From: Rhizobacter sp.
GTDB lineage: Bacteria > Pseudomonadota > Gammaproteobacteria > Burkholderiales > Burkholderiaceae_C
DNA length: 64,000 nucleotides
Assembly: GCA_025350965.1 (NCBI GenBank)
Contig: JANXWV010000055.1
Span: 16,134 to 80,133, forward strand
Direction of reading: 5' to 3'
Below are positions 50,675-60,176 of the stretch, piece after piece. The notes under the pieces are model-generated. The model did not search any database, was not told where the DNA came from, and saw only the letters and a program-made list of their open reading frames with translations. Within the stretch, counting starts at the first letter, position 1, and the number at the start of each line of letters is the position of its first letter. The translations under genes and the position numbers were made by a program.

Positions 50675-52537
50675 GTGCAAGCAGTTCACACGTTCAAGGT
50701 TTCCGCGCGCAGCCATGCGCGCCCCGCACGCACCGCCACGGCCACCGCGCTGACGGCGTTGCTGGCGCTGCTGGCCGCCTGCGGTGGCGGTGGTGGCGGC
50801 TCCGCCACCGACACCCCGTCGCCCAGCGCATCACCCCAAGCCGCCGGCCCGTCGAACGCACCGGCAGCGGCTGCGCGCTTCCTCACGCAAGCGACCTTCG
50901 GGCCGACCAGCGCCGACATCGCGGCGCTGACGACGAGCACCTACGCGTCATGGATCGACGCGCAGTTCGCCAAGCCGCAGTCGTACCACCGCCTGTACAT
51001 GAACCAGGCTTCGGCCGACCTGGCGGCCACTGGCGGCACAGTCAGCCAGACCAACTTCTTCGACTCGTACTGGAGCCAGGCGATTGCCGGTGAAGACCAG
51101 TTGCGCCAGCGCGCCGCGTTCGCGCTGTCGCAGATCTTCGTCATCTCGTTCACCGATGCCACGCTGCGCACCCAGCCGCGCGGCGTGTCGTCGTACTACG
51201 ACACGCTGGGCGAAGGCGCGTTCGGCAACTTCCGCGACCTGATGGAAGCGGTGGCGCTGCACCCGATGATGGGCATTTACCTGTCGCACCTGAAGAACCA
51301 GAAGGAAGACGCCACCACCGGGCGCGTGCCCGACTTGAACTTCGCGCGCGAGATCACGCAGCTCTTCACCATCGGCCAGTACAAGCTCAATGCCGACGGC
51401 ACGCCGATGCTCGCGGCCGACGGCACGCCGCTGGCTGCGTACGCGCCGGCCGACTTGTCGGGCCTGTCGCAGGTGTTCACCGGCTGGAGTTACTACGCCG
51501 GCCCGCTGACCACCGACCGCACGAACCGCCGCTTCTTCGGCAACGACGCCAACCTCGAGCGCGACTGGCGCCCGATGCAGGACTACAACCAGTTCGCTGC
51601 CAACACCAACTTCCATTCGATCAGCGCGAAGAGCTTTCTGGGCGTGACGATCCCCGCGCAGACGCTCACCACGGCCGACACCAAGGGCGACTTGAAGATC
51701 GCGCTCGACACGCTGTTCGTGCACGCGAATGTCGGCCCGTTCATCGGCAGGCAGTTGATCCAGCGGCTCGTGACGAGCAACCCGAGCCCCGCCTATGTGG
51801 GCCGCGTGGCGGCTGCGTTCAACAACAACGGCAGTGGTGTGCGTGGCGACATGAAGGCGGTGTGGAAAGCCATCCTGCTCGACGCCGAAGCCCGCACCGC
51901 CAGTACCGCTGCGGGCGCGGGCAAGGTGCGCGAGCCGGTCGTGCGGCTCGCCAACTTCATGCGCGCGTTCAACGCCAAGTCGACCAGCGGCCGCTTCATG
52001 GGCATCGGCAACACCGACGACCCGGCCACGCGCCTGAACCAGACACCGATGTTCGCGCCGACCGTCTTCAACTTCTACCGGCCAGGCTACGTGCCGTCGA
52101 GCAAGCCGATTGCCGATGCGGGGCTGGTCGCGCCCGAATTCCAGATCGTGCATGACGTGTCGGTCGCGGGCTACATGAACTACATGCGCAGCCTCGTCAC
52201 CATCGACACCAACCGCGACATCCAGCAGGACTACACCGCAGAGTTGGCGCTGGCAGCCGTGCCGGCCGATCTGGTCGAGCGCATGAACCTGCTGCTGTTC
52301 TACGGCCAGATGCCGGATGCGCTGCGCACACAGCTGGTGGCCGCGGTGACGAGCCGCACCATCCCGGCGGCCGTGTACCCGGCGGCACCTGCCGCGCCTG
52401 CATCGGGGGCCAGCGCGCCGGCTGCGCCGCCACCGGTGGCCACGAACCAGGCCGCGATTGACGCCGCGAAGCGCGACCGCGTGTACCTGGCGGTGTTCAT
52501 GTCGCTGGCCGCGCCGGACTATCTTGTCCAGAAATAA
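50675..52537 (+). CDS. DUF1800 family exported lipoprotein
   Basis: A 620-residue protein. The N-terminus is basic and then hydrophobic, ending in LAAC followed by GGGGGGS, a lipoprotein signal with a Gly linker. The DUF1800 domain follows: AARFLTQATFGPTSADIAAL, QLRQRAAFALSQIFVIS, NFRDLMEAVALHPMMGIYLS, NFAREITQLFTIG, FTGWSYY and the end region TPMFAPTVFNFYRPGYVPSS. The role is unknown; the family almost always pairs with a DUF1501 gene, as here (39-bp gap). GTG 50675, with AGGGG before it, gives a normal signal peptide; a GTG at 50606 in frame gives a longer N-terminus. Confidence 0.88.
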   Translation: MQAVHTFKVSARSHARPARTATATALTALLALLAACGGGGGGSATDTPSPSASPQAAGPSNAPAAAARFLTQATFGPTSADIAALTTSTYASWIDAQFAKPQSYHRLYMNQASADLAATGGTVSQTNFFDSYWSQAIAGEDQLRQRAAFALSQIFVISFTDATLRTQPRGVSSYYDTLGEGAFGNFRDLMEAVALHPMMGIYLSHLKNQKEDATTGRVPDLNFAREITQLFTIGQYKLNADGTPMLAADGTPLAAYAPADLSGLSQVFTGWSYYAGPLTTDRTNRRFFGNDANLERDWRPMQDYNQFAANTNFHSISAKSFLGVTIPAQTLTTADTKGDLKIALDTLFVHANVGPFIGRQLIQRLVTSNPSPAYVGRVAAAFNNNGSGVRGDMKAVWKAILLDAEARTASTAAGAGKVREPVVRLANFMRAFNAKSTSGRFMGIGNTDDPATRLNQTPMFAPTVFNFYRPGYVPSSKPIADAGLVAPEFQIVHDVSVAGYMNYMRSLVTIDTNRDIQQDYTAELALAAVPADLVERMNLLLFYGQMPDALRTQLVAAVTSRTIPAAVYPAAPAAPASGASAPAAPPPVATNQAAIDAAKRDRVYLAVFMSLAAPDYLVQK

Positions 52538-52576
52538 GAACGAACAACCAAGAACGAACAAGAAGGACGCAAAACC

Positions 52577-54076
52577 ATGTCGAAACTCAATGCCGAACGC
52601 CGCCGGTTCCTGCGCACCGCATCGGTCGTCTCGGGCTCGGTGGGCACGGCGGCCGCACCCTTCGCACTGAACCTTGCCACGCTGGGAAGCTCGGTCGCGC
52701 AAACCGTCGGCGTGGCCGACTACAAGGCCATCGTGTGCTTGTTCTTCTACGGCGGCAACGACTCCTCGCACATGGTACTGCGCACCGACAAGACCTCGTT
52801 CGACGAGTACACGCGGCTGCGTTCGGTGGCGCCCGAGTCGATCGCGCTGAAGGCGCCCGGCACGGCGGTGGTGCCGAGCGCCTCGCTCGCGTCGCCCGAC
52901 CGGCTCGGTGGTGTGCGCGCGATTGCGCCGGCCTTCACCGCCGGCGTGGCGGGCTCGGTCGAGAACACGGCCTTCACGTATGCGCTGCACCCCAGCATGC
53001 CCGAGGTGGCCACGCTGTTCGCGGCCAAGCGCCTGGCCATCCTGGCCAATGCAGGGCCGCTGGTGCAGCCGCTCACGCGCGCCGAATACGTGGCCAACGT
53101 GAAGCCGCGGCCAAAGGCACTGGGCTCGCACAACGACCAGCAATCGACCTGGCAGGCATTGGGGCCGGAAGGCGTGAAGATCGGCTGGGGCGGCCACCTC
53201 GGCGACCTGATGGCAAGCAACAACGCGAACACCGTGTTCACCAGCATTTCGGTGTCGGGCAATGCGGTGTTCTCGGCCGGCGAGACCGTGTTCCAGTACC
53301 AGGTCGGCAGTGGCGGCGCCACGCAGATCGGAGGCCTCACCGGCACGCTGTTCGGCTCGACGACCGCGTCGGCCACGTTGAAGAGCATCGTCACCGCGAG
53401 CAACCAGCACCTGTTCGCGAACGAGTACGGCGCCATCGTCAAACGCTCGGTGGATGCACAGGCGGCGTTCCAGGTGGCGTTCAACGCATCGACCAGCACC
53501 GCGCCCACGCAGTACGTGCAGCCGTCGACCAACAACCTGGCGAACAACGGCCTCGCCTCGCAGTTGCAGACGGTGGCCCGCATCATCGGGGCCCGCGCCG
53601 GGCTGGGCACAAAGCGCCAGGTGTTCTTCGTGTCGATGGGCGGCTTCGACACCCACGACGGCCAGAACATGAACCAGGCCGATTTGCTGGCCCGCATCTC
53701 GCACGCGCTCGGGTACTTCGATGGCGCGCTGGCCGGCATGGCCGGTGGCGACATGCGCAACTCGGTCACGCTGTTCACCGCATCCGACTTCGGCCGCACA
53801 CTGACAAGCAACGGTGACGGCACCGACCACGGCTGGGGCTCGCACCACTTCGTCTCGGGCGGCGCCGTGAACGGCGGCGACATCTTTGGCCGCTTCCCGC
53901 AGTTCGGCCTGAACCTGAACGACTCGGCGAACAACGCCTACCTGCCGGTCACCTCGGTCGACACCATCGGCAGCACCCTGGGCAAGTGGTTCGGTGCGAA
54001 AGACTCGGACCTGAACACGGTGTTCCCGAACCTCGTGAACTTCCCGCGTGACCTCGGGTTCTTGAAGGCCGGCTGA
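52577..54076 (+). CDS. DUF1501 family Tat-exported protein
   Basis: A 499-residue protein with a twin-arginine signal (AERRRFLRTASVVSGSVGTAAAP) and a DUF1501 domain of the alkaline-phosphatase/sulfatase-like fold: KAIVCLFFYGGNDSSHMVL, YALHPSMPEVATLFAAKRLAILANAGPLV, RQVFFVSMGGFDTHDGQN, TLFTASDFGRTLTSNGDGTDHGWGSHHFVSGG. The Asp/His metal-site residues of that superfamily appear conserved (GGFDTH, DFGR, DHGWG). Tat export implies folding, perhaps with a cofactor, in the cytoplasm before export. It is paired with the DUF1800 lipoprotein upstream. Substrate unknown. Confidence 0.9.
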   Translation: MSKLNAERRRFLRTASVVSGSVGTAAAPFALNLATLGSSVAQTVGVADYKAIVCLFFYGGNDSSHMVLRTDKTSFDEYTRLRSVAPESIALKAPGTAVVPSASLASPDRLGGVRAIAPAFTAGVAGSVENTAFTYALHPSMPEVATLFAAKRLAILANAGPLVQPLTRAEYVANVKPRPKALGSHNDQQSTWQALGPEGVKIGWGGHLGDLMASNNANTVFTSISVSGNAVFSAGETVFQYQVGSGGATQIGGLTGTLFGSTTASATLKSIVTASNQHLFANEYGAIVKRSVDAQAAFQVAFNASTSTAPTQYVQPSTNNLANNGLASQLQTVARIIGARAGLGTKRQVFFVSMGGFDTHDGQNMNQADLLARISHALGYFDGALAGMAGGDMRNSVTLFTASDFGRTLTSNGDGTDHGWGSHHFVSGGAVNGGDIFGRFPQFGLNLNDSANNAYLPVTSVDTIGSTLGKWFGAKDSDLNTVFPNLVNFPRDLGFLKAG

Positions 54077-54092
54077 ACGAATGGGCGGGGTG

Positions 54093-54149
54093 TTGCTCCC
54101 TCTCCCTGTGGGAGAGCCGGGTCTTGCTCCCTCTCCCTCTGGGAGAGGG
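54093..54149. repeat. Tandem pair of CCCTCTCCC/GGGAGAG hairpins
   Basis: TTGCTCCCTCTCCCTGTGGGAGAG (54093-54116) and TTGCTCCCTCTCCCTCTGGGAGAGG (54124-54148) are two nearly identical hairpin-forming copies, 31 bp apart start to start. They lie in the 100-bp space between the convergent DUF1501 and comM genes. The motif is a common intergenic palindrome type in proteobacteria and may end transcription from both sides. Confidence 0.85.
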
Positions 54150-54176
54150 TTGGGGTGAGGGCGGGCCCCACAGACC

Positions 54177-55700
54177 TCACTGCACGGTGAGCACCCGCCG
54201 GTACTGAATCGCCTCGGCCAGGTGCGTGACCTGGATCGATTCGCTCGACGCCAAATCGGCCACCGTGCGCGCCACGCGCAGCACGCGGTGAAAACCGCGC
54301 GCTGACCAGCCCAGCCGCGCTGCGGCCGCTTGCAGGAACTTCGCGGCCGGTGGCGCGAGCGCGCAGTGCGCGTCGAGTGCTTCGCCCGCGAGCATCGCAT
54401 TCGTTGTGCCCTGGCGGGCCACAGCCCGCTCGCGCGCTGCGGCCACGCGCGCAGCGACCACCACGCTGGGCTCACCGTCGGGCGCCGCCGAGAGCGTATC
54501 GGGCGCGACCGCTGGCACCTCGACCTGCACGTCAATGCGGTCGAGCAGCGGCCCGCTGATGCGCCCTTGATAGCGCGCCACCCCATCCGGCGTGCAGCGG
54601 CAGGCGCGCAGTGCACTGCCGAGGTGGCCGCAGGGGCAGGGGTTCATCGCCGCGATGAGTTGAAAACGGGCCGGAAACTCGGCCTGCCGAGCCGCCCGCG
54701 AGATCACGATGCGGCCGGTTTCCAGCGGCTCGCGCAAGGCCTCGAGCGCGGCACGCTGGAACTCGGGGCACTCGTCGAGGAACAGCACGCCGTGATGAGC
54801 GAGCGAGATTTCCCCGGGGCGCGGTGGCGAGCCGCCGCCCACAAGCGCCACCGATGACGCCGTGTGGTGCGGCGCCCGGAATACCCGCTCACCCCAGCGC
54901 GCAGCCGCGAAGGCACCGGTCAGGCTGAGCACGGCAGCCGATTCGAGCGCATCGTCTTGCGTCAGCGGCGGCAGCAGCCCGCCGAAGCGCTGCGCCAGCA
55001 TCGATTTGCCGGTGCCGGGCGAGCCGAGCATGAGCACGCTGTGGCCACCAGCGGCCGCGATCTCGAGCGCACGCTTGGCGCCGGCCTGGCCTTTCACGTC
55101 ACGCAGGTCCGGCCCGGCGGCTGCCGGTTGGCGCGGCAGCGCACAGGCCGTCGTCATCGCATGGCCCTGCGCTGCGGCGTCGGGTAGCAAGGCTTTGACC
55201 ACGTCGAGCAGGTGCGCCGCGCCGTGCACGACCATGCCCTCGACGAGCGCGGCCTCTTGCGCGCTGGCTGCCGGGAGCACCAGCGTGCGATGCGACTGCG
55301 CACCCCGCCGCAACGCCAGCGCCATGGCAAGCGCGCCGCGCACCGGCCGCAGGTCACCGGCCAACGACAACTCGCCGGCGAACTCGTAGGCGCCCAGGCG
55401 CGAGGCGTCGATCTGCCCGCTCGCTGCAAGAATGCCCAACGCAATCGGCAGGTCGAAGCGGCCGGACTCCTTCGGCAGGTCGGCGGGGGCAAGGTTCACC
55501 GTGATGCGCTTGTTGTGGGGGAATTCCAGCCCCGCATTGGTGATGGCCGCTCGGACGCGCTCGCGTGCTTCCTTGACCTCGACATCCACCAGCCCGACCA
55601 GCGTGAAACTCGGCAAGCCGTTGGCGAGATGCACCTCGACGGTGACCTCGGCCGACGCCAGCCCGTGCAGGGCTCGGCTGTGGATGACGGCAAGCGACAT
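54177..55700 (-). CDS. comM: ComM/YifB family Mg-chelatase-like ATPase
   Basis: A 507-residue AAA+ helicase of the ComM type, which promotes branch migration during natural transformation and is also present in non-competent bacteria. The N-terminal ChlI/Lon-like domain begins MSLAVIHSRALHGLASAEVTVEVHLANGLP and LVGLVDVEVKEARERVRAA. The AAA core has Walker A MLGSPGTGKSMLA, then RVFRAPHHTASSVALVGGG, Walker B LFLDECPEF and NPCPCGHLG. The C-terminal domain ends GWSARGFHRVLRVARTVADL and HLAEAIQYR. ATG 55700 begins the conserved domain; the ten codons upstream are not conserved. Confidence 0.95.
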   Translation of the reverse strand: MSLAVIHSRALHGLASAEVTVEVHLANGLPSFTLVGLVDVEVKEARERVRAAITNAGLEFPHNKRITVNLAPADLPKESGRFDLPIALGILAASGQIDASRLGAYEFAGELSLAGDLRPVRGALAMALALRRGAQSHRTLVLPAASAQEAALVEGMVVHGAAHLLDVVKALLPDAAAQGHAMTTACALPRQPAAAGPDLRDVKGQAGAKRALEIAAAGGHSVLMLGSPGTGKSMLAQRFGGLLPPLTQDDALESAAVLSLTGAFAAARWGERVFRAPHHTASSVALVGGGSPPRPGEISLAHHGVLFLDECPEFQRAALEALREPLETGRIVISRAARQAEFPARFQLIAAMNPCPCGHLGSALRACRCTPDGVARYQGRISGPLLDRIDVQVEVPAVAPDTLSAAPDGEPSVVVAARVAAARERAVARQGTTNAMLAGEALDAHCALAPPAAKFLQAAAARLGWSARGFHRVLRVARTVADLASSESIQVTHLAEAIQYRRVLTVQ

Positions 55701-55788
55701 GGGTTTCCTTTGTGCAAGCGGTGCACGCAAGTGCGCACGGCGCCGACATTGTCACCGCGCCAATGAAGCTCTCGCATCGGCGGCCGAC

Positions 55789-55804
55789 GCACCATTTCAA
55801 TGCA
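55789..55804. promoter_or_regulatory. Candidate NtrC binding site
   Basis: GCACCATTTCAATGCA (55789-55804) is close to the NtrC consensus (TGCACCA-N-TGGTGCA type, one half near perfect). It lies about 105 bp upstream of the sigma-54 -24 element, the usual enhancer distance. A second, looser GTGCAC...GTGCGCAC match is at 55721-55738. The binding is inferred from similarity. Confidence 0.5.
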
Positions 55805-55894
55805 TTCAAGCGTTTCAACTCAACCAGGCACACGGGGACGCACGAATTCGGGCGCAGTCCGCCCAGCATGGGGCGAACTGCACGACTGCGCTCA

Positions 55895-55910
55895 TGGCAC
55901 AAAAGCTGCA
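55895..55910 (+). promoter_or_regulatory. Sigma-54 promoter of the porin-glnK-amtB operon
   Basis: TGGCACAAAAGCTGCA (55895-55910) matches TGGCAC-R-N4-TTGC-W with one mismatch, keeping GG (55896-55897) and GC (55908-55909) at the required distance. The start point would be about 55921 and the first ATG is at 55957. Nitrogen control through NtrC/RpoN is expected for glnK-amtB. Confidence 0.75.
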
Positions 55911-55956
55911 AACCGGATGCAGCCTCACTTGTGCAATCGAAATGGAGTCCTCAGAC

Positions 55957-56700
55957 ATGAAAAAAGTCTTCTCGGCCATTGCCGCCGTCGCCGCCGTATC
56001 GGCGCTGCCTTCACTCGCCCATGCCGAAGACAGCCCGCTGTCGTTCAACATCGCGGTGTCCAGCGACTACCGCTACCGCGGCATTTCGCAGTCGCGCCTG
56101 AAGCCAGCCGTGTCGGCCGGTATCGACTACGCATTCCCCGCCGGCTTCTACATCGGCGCCTGGGCGTCGTCGATCAAGTGGATCAAGGACATCCCGCCCG
56201 GCAACGCCAGCGTCGAGATCGACCTGTACGGTGGCTACAAAGGCGAGATCGCCAAAGACTTCACGTACGACGTCGGCGTGCTGACCTATCAGTACCCGAG
56301 CAACAACCTGAACCCGAGCACCAACACGACCGAAATCTACGGCGCACTGACCTACGGGCCGGCCACGCTGAAGTACTCGCATGCCGTGACCAACCTGTTC
56401 GGCTTCACCGACAGCAAGAACAGCGGCTACCTCGACCTGAGCGCCACGTTTGACGTCTCCGGCATTCAGTTGATCCCGCACGTGGGCTACCAGAAGGTCT
56501 CGGGCAACGGCAACAGCGACTTCTCCTACACCGACTACTCGTTCACCGTCGGCAAGGACTTCAGCGGCTTCTTCCTGAGCGCTGCCGTCGTCGGCACGAG
56601 CACCAAGTCGCCGGGCGGCTTCCCTGCGTACTACTACGGCCCGGGCGACAAGAACCTCGGCAAGACCGGGCTCGTCGTCGCGGTCAAGAAGACCTTCTAA
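55957..56700 (+). CDS. TorF family putative outer-membrane porin
   Basis: A 247-residue protein with a clear signal peptide (KKVFSAIAAVAAVSALPSLAHA, residues 2-23) and a beta-barrel pattern of alternating strands. It opens with SFNIAVSSDYRYRGISQSRLKP, the family hallmark (TIGR02001), and ends with Phe (VKKTF), as outer-membrane proteins do. It is expected to form a small channel; its place before glnK-amtB suggests uptake of ammonium or another nitrogen source across the outer membrane. GGAG lies nine bases before the ATG. It is the first gene behind a sigma-54-type promoter. Confidence 0.9.
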   Translation: MKKVFSAIAAVAAVSALPSLAHAEDSPLSFNIAVSSDYRYRGISQSRLKPAVSAGIDYAFPAGFYIGAWASSIKWIKDIPPGNASVEIDLYGGYKGEIAKDFTYDVGVLTYQYPSNNLNPSTNTTEIYGALTYGPATLKYSHAVTNLFGFTDSKNSGYLDLSATFDVSGIQLIPHVGYQKVSGNGNSDFSYTDYSFTVGKDFSGFFLSAAVVGTSTKSPGGFPAYYYGPGDKNLGKTGLVVAVKKTF

Positions 56701-57063
<363 letters not shown>

Positions 57064-57101
57064 GCGCCCCGTCACCTTCCCAAACAATAGAGACACCTCC
57101 C

Positions 57102-58661
57102 ATGAGAAAACTCATTGCTAGCCTCGTCCTGGGCCTCAGTGGCCTGGGCTTCGCAGGCGCGTCGTTGGCCGACGATGCGGCCTCCGCCCCTGCAGCCTCC
57201 GCACCGGCAGCGGCATCCGCTGCCATGGAAGCGCCTGCCCCTGCAGCTTCTGCCGCCATGGCCGCACCGGCAGCGTCCGGTGCAGCTGAAGCGGCCTCCG
57301 GTGCTGCACCCGCAGCATCCACCCCCGTGGCCAACAAGGGCGACGTGGCCTGGATGATCGTTGCCACGCTGCTCGTCATCATGATGACGGTGCCGGGCCT
57401 GGCGCTGTTCTATGGCGGCCTGGTGCGCAGCAAGAACATGCTGTCGGTGCTGATGCAGGTGATGGTCACGTTCTCGCTGATCGTGATCCTGTGGTGCATC
57501 TACGGCTACAGCCTGGCATTCACCGAAGGCAACGCGTTCGTCGGCGGCTTCGACCGGCTGTTCATGAAGGGCCTGTTCGACCCCGCGAAGGGCGAGTTCG
57601 CCATGGCTGCCACGTTCAGCAAGGGTGTCTACATCCCTGAACTGCTGTTCACCGCGTTCCAGGCCACGTTCGCCGGCATCACCTGCTGCCTGATCGTCGG
57701 TGCCTTCGCGGAGCGCGCGAAGTTCTCGGCGGTACTGGCCTTCATGGTGCTGTGGTTCACGTTCAGCTACGCACCCATTGCGCACATGGTCTGGTTCTGG
57801 ATGGGCCCGGACGCCTACTCCGGCGTCAAGGGCGTGAAGGACGCCATGGACGGCAAGGCCGGCCTGCTGTGGCAATGGGGCGCGCTCGACTTCGCGGGCG
57901 GTACCGTGGTGCACATCAACGCGGCCGTGGCCGGCCTGGTCGGTGCGTACATGATCGGCAAGCGCGTGGGCTACGGCAAGGAGGCGTTCACGCCGCACTC
58001 GCTGACGCTGACGATGGTGGGTTCCGCTTTGCTGTGGGTCGGCTGGTTCGGCTTCAATGCCGGCTCGGCGCTCGAAGCTGGCAACTCCGCTGTGCTGGCC
58101 TTCATGAACACCTTCAGCGCTACCGCGGCGGCGGTCCTGGCCTGGTGCATCGGTGAAGCGCTGATGAAGGGCAAGGCTTCGATGCTCGGCGCCGCGTCGG
58201 GTGCAGTGGCGGGCTTGGTGGCCATCACGCCGGCGTGCGGCAATGTGGGCCTGATGGGCGCCATCGTGATCGGCTTCGTCGCTGGCTTCGCATGCTTGTG
58301 GGGTGTGACCGGCCTGAAGAAGCTGCTCGGTGCTGACGACTCGCTCGACGTGTTCGGCGTGCACGGTGTCGGCGGTATCGTCGGCGCGCTGCTGACGGGT
58401 GTGTTCCACGCCCAGTCGCTCGGCGGCCCGGGCATGGTTCCCGACTGGACCACGGCCGCGATGGCCACCAACCCGGACGGCATCGGCGCCCAGGTGTGGA
58501 TCCAGCTCAAGGCGGTGCTCGTGACGATCGTGTGGTCGGGCGTGGTGTCGCTCGTGGCGTACTTCATCGTGGACAAGGTCATCGGCCTGCGTGTCAGCGA
58601 AGAAGACGAGCGCGAGGGTCTGGACATCAGCTCGCACGGCGAGACGGCTTACCACAACTGA
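57102..58661 (+). CDS. amtB: Ammonium transporter AmtB
   Basis: A 519-residue ammonium channel. A cleaved signal (LIASLVLGLSGLGFAGASLA) is followed by a roughly 55-residue Ala/Pro/Ser linker (about residues 25-78), much longer than in E. coli AmtB, and then eleven membrane helices. Family motifs are MMTVPGLALFYGGLVRSKN, DFAGGTVVHINAAVAGLVGAY, GSALLWVGWFGFNAGSALE and VFGVHGVGGIVGALLTGVF. It imports ammonium under nitrogen limitation and is gated by GlnK. It is the last gene of the sigma-54-driven operon; two hairpins follow the stop. Confidence 0.97.
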   Translation: MRKLIASLVLGLSGLGFAGASLADDAASAPAASAPAAASAAMEAPAPAASAAMAAPAASGAAEAASGAAPAASTPVANKGDVAWMIVATLLVIMMTVPGLALFYGGLVRSKNMLSVLMQVMVTFSLIVILWCIYGYSLAFTEGNAFVGGFDRLFMKGLFDPAKGEFAMAATFSKGVYIPELLFTAFQATFAGITCCLIVGAFAERAKFSAVLAFMVLWFTFSYAPIAHMVWFWMGPDAYSGVKGVKDAMDGKAGLLWQWGALDFAGGTVVHINAAVAGLVGAYMIGKRVGYGKEAFTPHSLTLTMVGSALLWVGWFGFNAGSALEAGNSAVLAFMNTFSATAAAVLAWCIGEALMKGKASMLGAASGAVAGLVAITPACGNVGLMGAIVIGFVAGFACLWGVTGLKKLLGADDSLDVFGVHGVGGIVGALLTGVFHAQSLGGPGMVPDWTTAAMATNPDGIGAQVWIQLKAVLVTIVWSGVVSLVAYFIVDKVIGLRVSEEDEREGLDISSHGETAYHN

Positions 58662-58684
58662 TGGTTTGCGCCTGACAGGACGGT

Positions 58685-58705
58685 GGGGTTGCCTTTGGCA
58701 ACCCC
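58685..58705 (+). terminator. First hairpin after amtB
   Basis: GGGGTTGCC (58685-58693), loop TTT, GGCAACCCC (58697-58705): a perfect 9-bp stem 24 bases past the amtB stop, followed only by TTCAA. Probably a transcript-end or processing structure working with the next hairpin. Confidence 0.6.
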
Positions 58706-58714
58706 TTCAAGGTG

Positions 58715-58747
58715 ACAAGGGCCGCTTTTGCGGCCCTTGTTCTTTTT
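58715..58747 (+). terminator. Intrinsic terminator of the amtB operon
   Basis: ACAAGGGCCGC (58715-58725), loop TTTT, GCGGCCCTTGT (58730-58740), then TCTTTTT: an 11-bp perfect GC-rich stem with a T-tract, a classical Rho-independent terminator ahead of gshA. Confidence 0.93.
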
Positions 58748-58851
58748 GGGCGCGGCATTTGGCCCCGACCGAGGCGCAAGCCTTGCGTCACGCGGCGGCA
58801 ACCCCATCTGCCTAGAATCGTTCGCTTTCCTCCTTTGCCTCGGGCTCCGCC

Positions 58852-60147
58852 ATGGTTCCTCACCTCGTTACTGCACTGACCGGCCCGATCAACGAACTGG
58901 AGCAGCGCATCCTGGAGTCGCTGCCCGCCATCGAGCGCTGGTTCCGCCTCGAATGGATGGAGCACACGCCCCCGTTCTACACCTCGGTGGATGTGCGCAA
59001 TGCCGGCTTCAAGCTGGCACCGGTCGACACGAACCTGTTCCCCGGCGGCTTCAACAACCTGACCCCCGAGATGCTGCCGCTGGCCGTGCAGGCGGCGATG
59101 GCGGCAATCGAGAAGATCTGCCCCGAAGCGAAGAACCTGCTGCTGATCCCCGAGAACCACACGCGCAACACGTTCTACCTGGCCAACGTGCAGCGGCTGA
59201 TGCAGATCTTCCATCAGGCCGGGCTGAACGTGCGCCTGGGCACACTCGACGAGACCATCCAGAAGCCGACCGCCATCGCCCTGGCTGACGGTACGGCGCT
59301 GACCGTGGAACCGCTGATCCGCACGCGCGGGCGCCTCGGGCTGAAAGACTTCGACCCCTGCACCATCCTGCTCAACAACGACCTCTCGGCCGGCTTGCCG
59401 AAAGTGCTGGAGAACCTGCACGAGCAGTACCTGCTGCCGCCCTTGCACGCGGGCTGGGCGGTGCGGCGCAAGACCAACCACTTCCACGCGTACGAGGAAG
59501 TGGCGAAGAAATTCGCCAAGCTGCTGGGCATGGACCCGTGGCTCATCAACCCGCTTTTTGCACGCTGCGGCGAAGTCAACTTCAGCGATGGCACCGGCGC
59601 CGAATGTCTTCAAAGCAACGCCGAGGCGCTGCTTGGCAAGATCCGCCGCAAGTACAAGGAATACGGCATCAACGAGAAGCCGTTCATCATCGTCAAGGCC
59701 GACGCCGGCACCTACGGCATGGGCATCATGACCGTGCGCGACCCGAAGGACCTGGCCGACCTGAACCGCCGTTCGCGCAACAAGATGAGCGTCATCAAGG
59801 ACGGGCAGGAGGTCAGCGAGGTCATCCTGCAAGAAGGCGTGCCAACCTACGAGCGCGTGAACGATGCCGTGGCCGAGCCGGTGGTCTACATGATCGACCG
59901 CTACGTGGTCGGCGGCTTCTACCGCGTCAACGCCGAGCGCGGCATCGACGAGAACCTGAACTCGCCGGGTGCGAGCTTCGTCCCGCTGGCCTTCGCCGAG
60001 TCGAACCAACTGCCCAAGCCCGGCGCCAAGCCGGGTGCGAGCGCGCCGAACCGCTTCTACATGTACGGCGTGATCGCGCGTCTGGCGATGGTGGCGGCCA
60101 GCTACGAGCTGGAAGCGACCGATCCCGACGCCGAGGTGTACGAGTAG
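58852..60147 (+). CDS. gshA: Glutamate-cysteine ligase (betaproteobacterial type)
   Basis: GshA makes gamma-glutamylcysteine, the first step of glutathione synthesis. The 431-residue protein is of the distinct proteobacterial type (TIGR02049), unrelated in sequence to E. coli Gsh[83 protein letters not shown] and [22 protein letters not shown], which resembles an ATP-grasp fold. TAGAAT at 58813-58818 is a possible -10 box. gshB is not in the window. A terminator-like hairpin follows at 60177. Confidence 0.94.
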   Translation: MVPHLVTALTGPINELEQRILESLPAIERWFRLEWMEHTPPFYTSVDVRNAGFKLAPVDTNLFPGGFNNLTPEMLPLAVQAAMAAIEKICPEAKNLLLIPENHTRNTFYLANVQRLMQIFHQAGLNVRLGTLDETIQKPTAIALADGTALTVEPLIRTRGRLGLKDFDPCTILLNNDLSAGLPKVLENLHEQYLLPPLHAGWAVRRKTNHFHAYEEVAKKFAKLLGMDPWLINPLFARCGEVNFSDGTGAECLQSNAEALLGKIRRKYKEYGINEKPFIIVKADAGTYGMGIMTVRDPKDLADLNRRSRNKMSVIKDGQEVSEVILQEGVPTYERVNDAVAEPVVYMIDRYVVGGFYRVNAERGIDENLNSPGASFVPLAFAESNQLPKPGAKPGASAPNRFYMYGVIARLAMVAASYELEATDPDAEVYE

Positions 60148-60176
60148 GCGCAGAATCAGAGCCTTCGTGACCGACG

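Noticed and set aside
50948..54616. 1,222-codon frame on the minus strand under DUF1800/DUF1501
   Set aside because: It is a compositional shadow rich in Arg, Ala, His and Val, with no motif; the plus-strand genes have signal peptides and family motifs.
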